Source: Promethearchaeia archaeon (GTDB taxonomy: Archaea > Asgardarchaeota > Lokiarchaeia > Sigyniarchaeales > SOKP01). From it: a DNA stretch of 8,596 bases. The position numbers were made by a program, and so were the translations under genes. The notes under the pieces were generated by a model. It ran no database searches. It worked only from the letters and a program-made list of their open reading frames with translations, and was not told the DNA's origin. Below are positions 1 to 5,302 of the stretch, piece after piece. The stretch is from positions 1 to 8,596 of the forward strand of contig JAHQWY010000154.1 in assembly GCA_029856445.1 (NCBI GenBank). The letters are read 5' to 3'. Each line of letters begins with the position of its first letter. Positions within the stretch are counted from its first letter, which is position 1.

Positions 1-227
1 TTCCAGGGTGGTTAGGTAAGAACTTTACTATATTATTTTATTGTTGCTGGCCTATATTTATCGCACTTGGGTTTACTGCTCAAGGTATTGAATCCAATAG
101 TATATCAAGTATTATTACAGAAGCCATCTTGCTTTTAGTAACTATTGCAGTAATGTACTTCATCATGGCGTTTGATTGGACAAAGCTCCTTGAGAAAAGA
201 AAACTAAAAAAGCAATCTAGCAATTAA
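1..227 (+). CDS. C-terminal end of a membrane protein (partial, left edge)
   Basis: The reading frame starting at base 3 is open from the window edge to a TAA at 225-227 and gives 74 residues; the N-terminus lies outside. Two hydrophobic stretches are visible, about residues 8-28 of the fragment (rich in F, I, L, with a Cys-Cys-Trp-Pro run) and 41-57 (AILLLVTIAVMYFIMAF). They are joined by a short polar loop and followed by a Lys/Arg-rich tail (KLLEKRKLKKQ). The basic tail after the last helix suggests a cytoplasmic C-terminus. I do not recognise the family from this fragment. The other two forward frames hit stops within 20 bases. The gene converges with the small zinc-ribbon gene 26 bp downstream. 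A transporter or other polytopic membrane protein is possible, but nothing shows which. Confidence 0.65.
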   Translation, partial: PGWLGKNFTILFYCCWPIFIALGFTAQGIESNSISSIITEAILLLVTIAVMYFIMAFDWTKLLEKRKLKKQSSN

Positions 228-229
228 AA

Positions 230-251
230 TAGTTAGTTCGTTCTTTAACTA
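230..251. terminator. Weak 6-bp hairpin between convergent genes
   Basis: The sequences tagtta (230-235) and taacta (246-251) are perfect inverted copies separated by 10 bases, lying between two convergent gene ends. No long T-run follows on either strand. The repeat is short and AT-rich, so it may be chance; a role in ending one or both transcripts is only possible. Confidence 0.2.
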
Positions 252-253
252 AT

Positions 254-424
254 CTAATGTTCATTATTTAAACAATTTTTGCATACGAATATGGTTTTCC
301 TCTTCTCTTTAGAATTTTCATCAAAATAAACACGTTTATAGATGAAATTATTACAGAGAGCGCAAACTTCAGATGTTCGAGTTTCGTTTAGTAAAGGACC
401 TAAATTCTTAAAATTAGATTTCAT
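254..424 (-). CDS. 56-residue zinc-ribbon protein downstream of Alba gene
   Basis: The frame starts with ATG at 424 and ends with TAG at 254-256. The protein has one CxxC pair at residues 21-24 (CALC) and another at 48-51 (CKNC), 23 residues apart, with basic and aromatic residues between. This is the layout of a single four-cysteine zinc ribbon, so structural zinc binding is a well-supported inference. The N-terminal 20 residues are polar without a signal peptide, so the protein is probably cytosolic. It starts 3 nt after the stop of the Alba-like gene, so the two are almost surely co-transcribed. No Shine-Dalgarno sequence is visible; translation may depend on ribosomes finishing the upstream gene. 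Zinc ribbons of this size often bind nucleic acid or larger machines, but I recognise no named family. Confidence 0.75.
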   Translation of the reverse strand: MKSNFKNLGPLLNETRTSEVCALCNNFIYKRVYFDENSKEKRKTIFVCKNCLNNEH

Positions 425-427
425 ATA

Positions 428-754
428 TTATACAGTAGATTTACTTTGAAGCGTAATTTCAATTTTCGATATAAGATCTTTTTTATTTCCGTTAAATTTA
501 ACATTTCTGTAATTGCTTCTGCGATCTTTGTTATCAAAAAAAGGACGACTTCCTAATGAAACATTTGCAATTTCTAGTCGGGGGTACATACGATTCTTTA
601 ATATTTCAGCAACTTCAACTGCCGTACTTATCTCCTCACCCTCGCCTTTAATTAGTAATGATTTTTTCCCACCGGAAAATGCAAAGATTGCATCCTTAAT
701 TGATTTATCTTTATCACTTCTATTTCTTATGATAATAGTAGTCTCATTAACCAT
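428..754 (-). CDS. Alba-family nucleic-acid-binding protein
   Basis: This 108-residue protein is slightly longer than typical archaeal Alba (about 90-100). Seen in sequence: a beta strand (TTIIIRN, 5-11), a first helix (about 18-26), a strand plus loop IKGEGEEIS (35-43), the helix AVEVAEILKNR (45-55) that is the most recognisable Alba element, a strand EIANVSLGS (61-69), a basic hairpin region (about 70-93, with RR at 78-79) and a final strand SKIEITLQ (96-103). Alba proteins are dimers that bind DNA or RNA. The canonical loop is basic (K-A-R-G-R-A-I-S-like), whereas here two acidic residues replace arginines, and the usual paired lysines early in the fold are not in the same place. This suggests altered binding, perhaps to RNA, which is inference. 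It heads a two-gene operon with a zinc-ribbon protein. The ATG at 754 is supported by a GAGGT 6 nt upstream. Confidence 0.85.
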   Translation of the reverse strand: MVNETTIIIRNRSDKDKSIKDAIFAFSGGKKSLLIKGEGEEISTAVEVAEILKNRMYPRLEIANVSLGSRPFFDNKDRRSNYRNVKFNGNKKDLISKIEITLQSKSTV

Positions 755-760
755 GAAAGA

Positions 761-765
761 ACCTC
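761..765 (-). promoter_or_regulatory. Shine-Dalgarno site of the Alba-like gene
   Basis: On the minus strand GAGGT lies 6 nt before the ATG at 754 and matches the archaeal 16S 3' end complement. It fixes the start codon and is one of only two clear Shine-Dalgarno sites in the window. Confidence 0.6.
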
Positions 766-804
766 TTTCGAGAAGAAAATATAAATTTCATTAAAAAGAA
801 GCTT

Positions 805-817
805 ACTTATACTTATT
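805..817 (-). promoter_or_regulatory. Candidate TATA box for the Alba-zinc ribbon operon
   Basis: The minus strand reads TAAGTATAAGTAA here. A TATA centre near 811 would start transcription near 785 and leave a leader of about 30 nt that contains the Shine-Dalgarno site. A closer AT-rich box at about 776-788 would start transcription at about 756 and exclude the site, so the farther box fits better. The rest of 766-914 shows no gene; it holds only AT-rich sequence and a loose 7-bp inverted repeat (859-865 and 899-905). Confidence 0.35.
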
Positions 818-914
818 AATTTCTTATCTATATTAAATTTTTTCTAAAAATCTTAATTTGATATTATTTATCCACATTATTAAAGTTTAACAAAACCAAA
901 TATCACTTTGTGTT

Positions 915-2042
915 TCAAAAATTATCTAAATTTAGTTCAGCTCTGTTATTAAGGTCGTCTAGAATTCTATAATACTCAGAACTTCTCTCTTCAAAATGTT
1001 CTATAATTTTTCTTTCATAAGTGTCTAAGTATTCATAGAATGGGCTTATAATTTCTATTTTCTTGGCAAACTCATCCATTAATTCATCATACCATTCATT
1101 TGGTTTACTTAACATATTTTGGATTTTTTTTGATAATTTTTGTTTTCTCGCTTCAAATTTATTAATATCAATATTTTTTTCTAGTTTATCTAAATCATCA
1201 TAAGCTTCTGAGATAGCTTTTTCTATTTTTTCTCTAAATTTTGGAATTCTATACGATTTTTTAAAGAAATCTGGATCCCACTCATATAAATAGCGATCAT
1301 CCTCTTCAGCTTCTTCTTCATTATCGGTTATTTTTATGTCTTCTTTTGGAACTAATATCAAGCCATAATTTCTCTGAAGTTGAGCAAGATTTTTTTTGCG
1401 TAATACTTCATCAATCGATTTTATTTCTTTCAGTACATTGTTGATATTTCTATTAACTTCCTTGATGGTTTCGTCAGCCTTTTGAACCATTATCTTTTGG
1501 TCTTTTTCATAAAGTAATTCTATCAAATCATAAGCAGAAGACATTCCTAAGTCAGGATCTTTTAACCGTAAACCGGCAATACCAAGAAAAAAATTCTTAG
1601 ATTTTCTTTTAGAATGATCAAAAACTAATCCTACAGCAAAAGGATTTGGTATTTGGTACCCTAACTGAGTCATACAATCGATAGGACTATAGAAAAAACC
1701 GAAATTTGGATGAGTATGAAACCAGCCAATTATGAAATCATTTTTATCATCTTGAACAGATCGTTCGAATATAGATGCATCAATTTGAGCCATATCAACA
1801 TACTGTTTATTCTCATAAGAAACTCCAGCACGATCACCTACAACCATGGGTATAGCATCTTTTACGATAACTTTAGAATTATTTTCTACTGTTCCTATTA
1901 AGATTCCATATACTTCACGCCATTTACTTTCACTTATTTCATCATTAGCATATCTAATAGCATAACCAACGATTCTTTTATAAGCTTTTAGTGTTAATAA
2001 GACCGGTGTGTTAAATGGAGTAATCTTCTTTTGTTTTTTCAT
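915..2042 (-). CDS. Rpn11/CSN5-like JAMM (MPN+) deubiquitinase with helical C-terminal region
   Basis: The 375-residue protein has an MPN domain at about residues 10-165 and a charged helical region from about 175 to the end. The full JAMM zinc-protease signature is visible: Glu43 (in WREVYGILIG), His109 and His111 (GWFHTHP), then Ser119 and Asp122 with the canonical spacing H-x-H-x7-S-x2-D. The segments GVSYENKQ (73-80) and PFAVGLVFD (134-142) align well by eye with Rpn11 and CSN5. All catalytic residues are present, unlike the inactive MPN subunits. Known for the family: hydrolysis of isopeptide bonds of ubiquitin or ubiquitin-like tags. The linker at about 241-252 is very acidic, and residues about 266-315 and 320-370 look like coiled coils. 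Ubiquitin-chain removal is inferred; no ubiquitin, E1 or E2 gene is nearby. No Shine-Dalgarno site precedes the ATG, so translation is probably leaderless or from a short leader. Confidence 0.88.
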   Translation of the reverse strand: MKKQKKITPFNTPVLLTLKAYKRIVGYAIRYANDEISESKWREVYGILIGTVENNSKVIVKDAIPMVVGDRAGVSYENKQYVDMAQIDASIFERSVQDDKNDFIIGWFHTHPNFGFFYSPIDCMTQLGYQIPNPFAVGLVFDHSKRKSKNFFLGIAGLRLKDPDLGMSSAYDLIELLYEKDQKIMVQKADETIKEVNRNINNVLKEIKSIDEVLRKKNLAQLQRNYGLILVPKEDIKITDNEEEAEEDDRYLYEWDPDFFKKSYRIPKFREKIEKAISEAYDDLDKLEKNIDINKFEARKQKLSKKIQNMLSKPNEWYDELMDEFAKKIEIISPFYEYLDTYERKIIEHFEERSSEYYRILDDLNNRAELNLDNF

Positions 2043-2068
2043 GACAAAGGAAATTATTGTCCGCTATG

Positions 2069-2111
2069 TTAGATTTTAAAAATTTTATTTCTTTTTCTAT
2101 ATAAAATCTAA
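2069..2111. repeat. 10-bp inverted repeat in divergent promoter region
   Basis: The sequence ttagatttta (2069-2078) recurs as its perfect reverse complement taaaatctaa (2102-2111) with 23 bp between. It lies in the 115-bp gap between the JAMM gene and the UPF0200 kinase gene, and its left arm overlaps the candidate minus-strand TATA region. Two half-sites about three helical turns apart could be an operator for a dimeric regulator. The AT-rich background makes chance a real alternative. Confidence 0.4.
2074..2084 (-). promoter_or_regulatory. Candidate TATA box for the JAMM gene
   Basis: The minus strand is TTTTTAAAA-like here, centred about 37 nt before the ATG at 2042. That would start transcription near 2053 and give a leader of about 11 nt, consistent with the absence of a Shine-Dalgarno site. 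Confidence 0.3.
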
Positions 2112-2122
2112 ACATATTCTAG

Positions 2123-2131
2123 ATATATAAA
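2123..2131 (+). promoter_or_regulatory. Candidate TATA box for the UPF0200 kinase gene
   Basis: The sequence atatataaa is centred about 31 nt before the ATG at 2158. The expected start site near 2153 leaves almost no leader, which fits the lack of a Shine-Dalgarno sequence and suggests a leaderless mRNA. Confidence 0.5.
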
Positions 2132-2157
2132 TTATTTTAGTAAGCATTGTTACAAAA

Positions 2158-2700
2158 ATGAAAATTTGCGCAATTGTCGGCTATGCTGGGTCTGGTAAGA
2201 CAACTGCTATAGAAGCTATAAGAGATTTAGGTCTTGTAGTGACGATGGGTGATGTTGTTCGAAATGAAGCTAAAAAAAGAAATTTAGAACCTTCTGGGAA
2301 AAATATCGGCAGAATGGCTAAAGAGTTACGTGAAAAAGAGGGTCCCGGAATAATAGCTGAAAAATGTGTAGATTTAATTAAAAATAAAGATGAAAGAGTA
2401 ATTATTGTCGATGGAGTCAGATCTATTTCAGAAGTAAACGTTTTCAGACAATTTTGGAAATTTCCAATTATAGCTATTATAGTCAGCGAACAGGAAAGAT
2501 TTAATCGACTTTTTGAAAGAGGCCGAAGTGATGATCCAAAAAATCTGAATGATTTAAAAGAGAGAGATAAAAGAGAGATTCAATTTGGTCTTAAAGAAGT
2601 AATAGAAAATGCTGATTATAAGATTCAGAATAATTCGACGATAGAGGATTTAAAAAAAAAAACTAGAAATCTAATACTTAAAATAATTGAAACCTACTAA
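2158..2700 (+). CDS. UPF0200 family P-loop nucleotide kinase-like protein
   Basis: The 180 residues match the archaeal UPF0200 family (dephospho-CoA/adenylate-kinase-like P-loop proteins) in length and motifs. Visible: Walker A GYAGSGKT at 8-15; MGDVVRNEAKKR at 30-41; the helix with GRMAKELREKEGPG at 51-64; VDGVRS at 84-89, including the Walker-B-type Asp85; and the lid motif RGRSDDP at 121-127, followed by RDKRE. These imply ATP binding and phosphoryl transfer to a small substrate. The real substrate of the family is not established as far as I know, so no gene symbol is given. It resembles dephospho-CoA kinase in fold, but archaeal CoA synthesis is known to use an unrelated GTP-dependent enzyme for that step. 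It is divergent from the JAMM gene and convergent with the PRPP synthetase gene, 15 bp away. No membrane segment is seen, so it should be cytosolic. Confidence 0.87.
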   Translation: MKICAIVGYAGSGKTTAIEAIRDLGLVVTMGDVVRNEAKKRNLEPSGKNIGRMAKELREKEGPGIIAEKCVDLIKNKDERVIIVDGVRSISEVNVFRQFWKFPIIAIIVSEQERFNRLFERGRSDDPKNLNDLKERDKREIQFGLKEVIENADYKIQNNSTIEDLKKKTRNLILKIIETY

Positions 2701-2715
2701 TTAAATGCTCATCTT

Positions 2716-3618
2716 TTATTTTAAATAATCAGCGATTATTTTTGCTAATGAAACTTTACTAACTTCATTATCAATAGCATCGGTGCCAATGATTTCATCT
2801 GCACCCGCTTTTAATATACGAAATTTAGCTTGGTCTATTAATAAAGCATGGGTAGCTACTGCAAATATTCTATTGGCTCCACTATTTCTTGCTAATTTTA
2901 TCGCCGTGGCCATTGTTCCCCCCGTAGCAATAATATCGTCTGCGATAACAACATCTTTATCTTTCAAACTTAGTGTTCCCGTCATTTTAATTTCACCTGT
3001 CTTGACATCGCGTTCTTTTGTAAAAAAATCTACTGGAACGTTTTCTCCGAAATGTTTTGCAAAAGCTTTTGATCTTTCCATTGCGCCCTTATCTGGAGCT
3101 ACCACAACAATATCATTTGCCCCTATGGATGTTATATAATTTGCTAAGAGTTTCATTGAATCAATGTTAATAGCCTTACATGAACACTCACCTAAAATTT
3201 GTGGAGCATGCATATCAACAGTATAAAATTCATCTATTCCGAGCGAATTTATTAAACATAAAATTACATTAGCAAACTGACTTTCTCCTGGTCTAAAAAC
3301 TTTATCTTGACGAGCATACGCAAGATAGGGCACAACAACAATAACTTTCGATGCGCCCATTCGTTTTACAGAATCAATCATCATAAAAAGTTCCATTAGG
3401 CGAGTATTTTGATTTCCACTTGAACTGGGACCAGTTGATTGAATTATTATAACTTCTTTATTAGCAATTAAAGTTTCATCTTCAATGTTAATTCTTAAAT
3501 AATTTTCACCATCTGGAAACCTCTTAACTTCAGTATTTATGGCTTCCGTTCCTAATTCCTGGGCTATCTTTAATCCGAGCATTTGAGAAGCTGGTCCTAC
3601 TAATACTATTTTTTTCAA
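2716..3618 (-). CDS. prs: Ribose-phosphate pyrophosphokinase (PRPP synthetase)
   Basis: It makes 5-phosphoribosyl 1-pyrophosphate from ribose 5-phosphate and ATP, the precursor for purines, pyrimidines, histidine and tryptophan. The 300-residue length fits the short archaeal enzymes (bacterial ones are about 315). Visible: RFPDGE at 33-38; the ATP-binding loop YARQDKVFRPGE at 101-112; VDMHAPQ at 134-140 with active-site His137; DKGAMERSKAFA at 176-187; and the PRPP-binding loop DVVIADDIIATGGT at 222-235. All key motifs look intact, so the enzyme should be active. The start must be TTG at 3616-3618: the same frame reaches TGA four codons upstream, the next Met is residue 13, and a GGTGA lies 9 nt before the TTG. 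It is the last gene of a probable minus-strand operon, 54 bp after the hydrolase gene. Confidence 0.96.
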   Translation of the reverse strand: MKKIVLVGPASQMLGLKIAQELGTEAINTEVKRFPDGENYLRINIEDETLIANKEVIIIQSTGPSSSGNQNTRLMELFMMIDSVKRMGASKVIVVVPYLAYARQDKVFRPGESQFANVILCLINSLGIDEFYTVDMHAPQILGECSCKAINIDSMKLLANYITSIGANDIVVVAPDKGAMERSKAFAKHFGENVPVDFFTKERDVKTGEIKMTGTLSLKDKDVVIADDIIATGGTMATAIKLARNSGANRIFAVATHALLIDQAKFRILKAGADEIIGTDAIDNEVSKVSLAKIIADYLK

Positions 3619-3627
3619 TATCGTTTT

Positions 3628-3632
3628 TCACC
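3628..3632 (-). promoter_or_regulatory. Shine-Dalgarno site deciding the TTG start of prs
   Basis: On the minus strand GGTGA lies 9 nt before the TTG at 3618 and matches the anti-Shine-Dalgarno sequence. It supports the non-ATG start and translation from a transcript that begins upstream, probably in the hydrolase gene or earlier. Confidence 0.55.
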
Positions 3633-3672
3633 ATTAAATATAAACAAATATGAATATTTCTTTTTTTTCACT

Positions 3673-4413
3673 TTACAACTTTTTTAAAAATTCAAGTGAA
3701 TAATTGAAAATTTCTTCACGATGTCCTGAAAATGTATGACCCCCAGAATCAAATTCAATTACATTTTCATCATTTAGTTCAAGACGTTCTTTAATTTGAT
3801 ATAAATTTTCAAAAGGAACCGTTTCATCATCTCTACAATGTGCAATCAAAATTCTCTCATTATTTGATGGATCATTTTTCAAAAAAGACATAGGACTTAT
3901 TTTACTTATGATTTTTTCCCCTTCATGTTCTTCTACTGCCGGATATCTTCCTCGAATCGTTCGGTAATCATACCTAGTGCTAAGTGCTATTAATATTTTT
4001 GCTCTTTCATCTGTAAATCCATGAGATAAAATTATTGCGCCCCCCAAACTCCTTCCAAACAAAATAATTTTCTCATCCAAAAGCCTAATCCTTTGATTTA
4101 TAATGATCCACTCAATAACAACATGAATGTCTGAAAATATCTGGGGCATCATTTCATACCATCTAGATCCCGTTTCTTCCTTTGTTTCGCCATGACCACG
4201 ATAATCATAGGACAGAACATAATATCCCGCGTTAGCAAACTTTTCAGAAAAATATTTTACAAGATAACTTTGTCTGTGATTCATAAATCCAGCAAGATTA
4301 ATTATCCATGGAGCCTTTTGAGCTGTTTTTGAAGTAAAATATATTGTAGCCTTGAGATTTATGTGATCAGATTCTACAGGAATATCGAAGTTTTCTAATA
4401 TTAATTCTGTCAT
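3673..4413 (-). CDS. Alpha/beta hydrolase (serine esterase/lipase-like)
   Basis: The 246-residue protein carries a complete alpha/beta-hydrolase catalytic set. The nucleophile elbow is GRSLGG (120-125) with Ser122; the acid is probably Asp196 in the DDETVP segment (195-200); the histidine is His226 in GGHTF (224-228). The oxyanion-hole strand is probably IINLAGFMNHR (37-47), and YDYRGHGET (69-77) is typical of the cap-less serine hydrolase group (Hydrolase_4/BAAT-like). There is no signal peptide or membrane helix, so it should be cytosolic. The substrate cannot be read from sequence: carboxylic ester, thioester or small peptide are all possible. It starts 16 bp after the scaffold-like gene ends and is followed by prs, all on the minus strand, so it is probably co-transcribed with them. 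No Shine-Dalgarno site is seen before its ATG. Confidence 0.88.
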   Translation of the reverse strand: MTELILENFDIPVESDHINLKATIYFTSKTAQKAPWIINLAGFMNHRQSYLVKYFSEKFANAGYYVLSYDYRGHGETKEETGSRWYEMMPQIFSDIHVVIEWIIINQRIRLLDEKIILFGRSLGGAIILSHGFTDERAKILIALSTRYDYRTIRGRYPAVEEHEGEKIISKISPMSFLKNDPSNNERILIAHCRDDETVPFENLYQIKERLELNDENVIEFDSGGHTFSGHREEIFNYSLEFLKKL

Positions 4414-4429
4414 TATTATTCAAAATTAA

Positions 4430-4891
4430 TTATTCTGCTTTATACTTTTCAATTGCACTTTTAAGTGTACTTATTGCTAAATCTGCACAATGTTTCTCAT
4501 CTTTTGGTAATCCCATCAATGCTTTATCTAGATCATCTGCATTTAAATTCTTAGCAAACTCTAAGGAACAACCTTCAATTAATATTGTAGTTTGACTTCC
4601 AGTAGCAATCATTACCCCACAACCATCAGTAATATAGTTTGCTTTGATGATTGAATTATTCTCTATCATCAAATATATTCCCAAAAAATAACCTTTGGGG
4701 CCTCCTCTTCTTTCTTCTTGAACAGTTATCTTTTCTTGCGGAGGTTTTCCCCAATTTTGAGGATTATAACATAAATTAACTATTTTTTCATTATGATCCT
4801 TAATTTCTTTTTTAGTTATTTTCTTTTGAAGCTTCTCTAAAAATTTTTCAAAGTTATTAGACATATTAGGTATAAAAAAAATATTATTCAT
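4430..4891 (-). CDS. NifU/IscU-like Fe-S scaffold protein lacking the first ligand cysteine
   Basis: The 153 residues follow the IscU/NifU N-terminal fold: NPQNWGKP at 43-50 (usual form NPRNVG), ITDGCGVMIATGS at 87-99 (usual FGCGAAIASSS), a helix with LIEGCSLEFA (104-113), MGLPKDEKHCADLA at 126-139 (usual LPP-K-x-HC-SxLA) and a final helix AIEKY. Classical scaffolds assemble an Fe-S cluster on three cysteines plus an Asp or His. Cys91 and Cys135 are here, but the expected GDPCGD segment is replaced by RRGGPKGYF (61-69), so the first cysteine and its aspartate are missing. Cys41 and Cys108 exist but are not at the canonical place. It may be a divergent scaffold, a regulator or a remodelled binding protein. 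The ATG at 4891 overlaps the end of the upstream gene by 8 nt, implying translational coupling; Met10 is an alternative start. Confidence 0.82.
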   Translation of the reverse strand: MNNIFFIPNMSNNFEKFLEKLQKKITKKEIKDHNEKIVNLCYNPQNWGKPPQEKITVQEERRGGPKGYFLGIYLMIENNSIIKANYITDGCGVMIATGSQTTILIEGCSLEFAKNLNADDLDKALMGLPKDEKHCADLAISTLKSAIEKYKAE

Positions 4892-5153
4892 TATTATGCT
4901 TTAATACATGTGAATCCAATCCCGCTAGATCCTCTGTTGTTTTTTGATATCTTCTTAATATTTCGATTATTTTTTTGTTTAACTGATTATGTTCAGCAAG
5001 ACAAGTTGTTTTATTTAGAAATTCTTCACCATGACGAATCGTAGCAGTATTTTCTGTCACTTTTATTAGCTCTGTTGCTATGATTCCGTTGATATAAATT
5101 AAATCTGACAGCATATTTTTAATATATAATAAAATTGCAATTTGTTCAGACAT
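4884..5153 (-). CDS. 89-residue protein of unknown function coupled to the scaffold-like gene
   Basis: I do not recognise this protein. It looks mostly helical: residues 1-33 form an amphipathic, quite hydrophobic helix (IAILLYIKNMLSDLIYING), residues 40-50 a polar turn, and residues 55-75 a charged helix with ILRRYQK. One cysteine (51) and histidines at 41, 55, 82 and 86 are present, but no metal motif. There is no clear membrane segment or signal peptide. Its stop codon overlaps the ATG of the NifU/IscU-like gene (shared bases 4884-4891), so the two are translated from one mRNA and perhaps act together. It is probably the first gene of the operon running to prs. No Shine-Dalgarno site is seen before the ATG, consistent with a short or absent leader. 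The tight coupling argues that it is a real gene. Confidence 0.7.
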   Translation of the reverse strand: MSEQIAILLYIKNMLSDLIYINGIIATELIKVTENTATIRHGEEFLNKTTCLAEHNQLNKKIIEILRRYQKTTEDLAGLDSHVLKHNNE

Positions 5154-5170
5154 ATATTAGAAAAGGTTGC

Positions 5171-5181
5171 TTAAAATAAAA
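5171..5181 (-). promoter_or_regulatory. Candidate TATA box for the scaffold-hydrolase-prs operon
   Basis: The minus strand reads TTTATTTTAA here, about 25 nt before the ATG at 5153, so transcription would start at or next to the start codon. A second AT-rich box at about 5195-5208 would give a leader of about 22 nt. The extreme AT content prevents a firm choice. Confidence 0.25.
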
Positions 5182-5263
5182 AATTAAATTATTAATTAAA
5201 TTATAAATGCATTGAATCTTTTAAAATTCCTTTAACTATTTTAAGTTAGGTGGTAAACCCTTA

Positions 5264-5273
5264 GATTATAAAG
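5264..5273 (+). promoter_or_regulatory. Candidate TATA box for the membrane protein gene
   Basis: The sequence gattataaag is centred about 34 nt before the ATG at 5303, which would start transcription near 5295 and leave a leader of about 8 nt. It lies in a stretch that is also open in the gene's own frame, so it could instead be coding sequence. Confidence 0.3.
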
Positions 5274-5302
5274 ATTTCCATGATGGATTACTATCTTTAG
5301 CG

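Noticed and set aside
513..794. Open frame of 93 codons on the plus strand opposite the Alba-like gene
   Set aside because: The minus-strand protein has clear Alba motifs and a Shine-Dalgarno site; the plus-strand frame has no recognisable features and is a by-product of it.
859..905. 7-bp inverted repeat (tgatatt and aatatca) in the gap after the JAMM gene
   Set aside because: Short arms, a 33-nt gap and AT-rich sequence make it likely to be chance.
1710..1901. Plus-strand frame of 63 codons inside the JAMM gene
   Set aside because: It lies opposite the catalytic domain and its composition follows from the antisense codons; no start signal.
2783..3139. Plus-strand frame of 118 codons opposite prs
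   Set aside because: prs is unmistakable on the minus strand; the hydrophobic antisense product shows no family features.
3634..3643. TATA-like sequence close upstream of prs
   Set aside because: Its spacing would place the transcription start inside the coding sequence, past the TTG; operon transcription fits better with the Shine-Dalgarno site.
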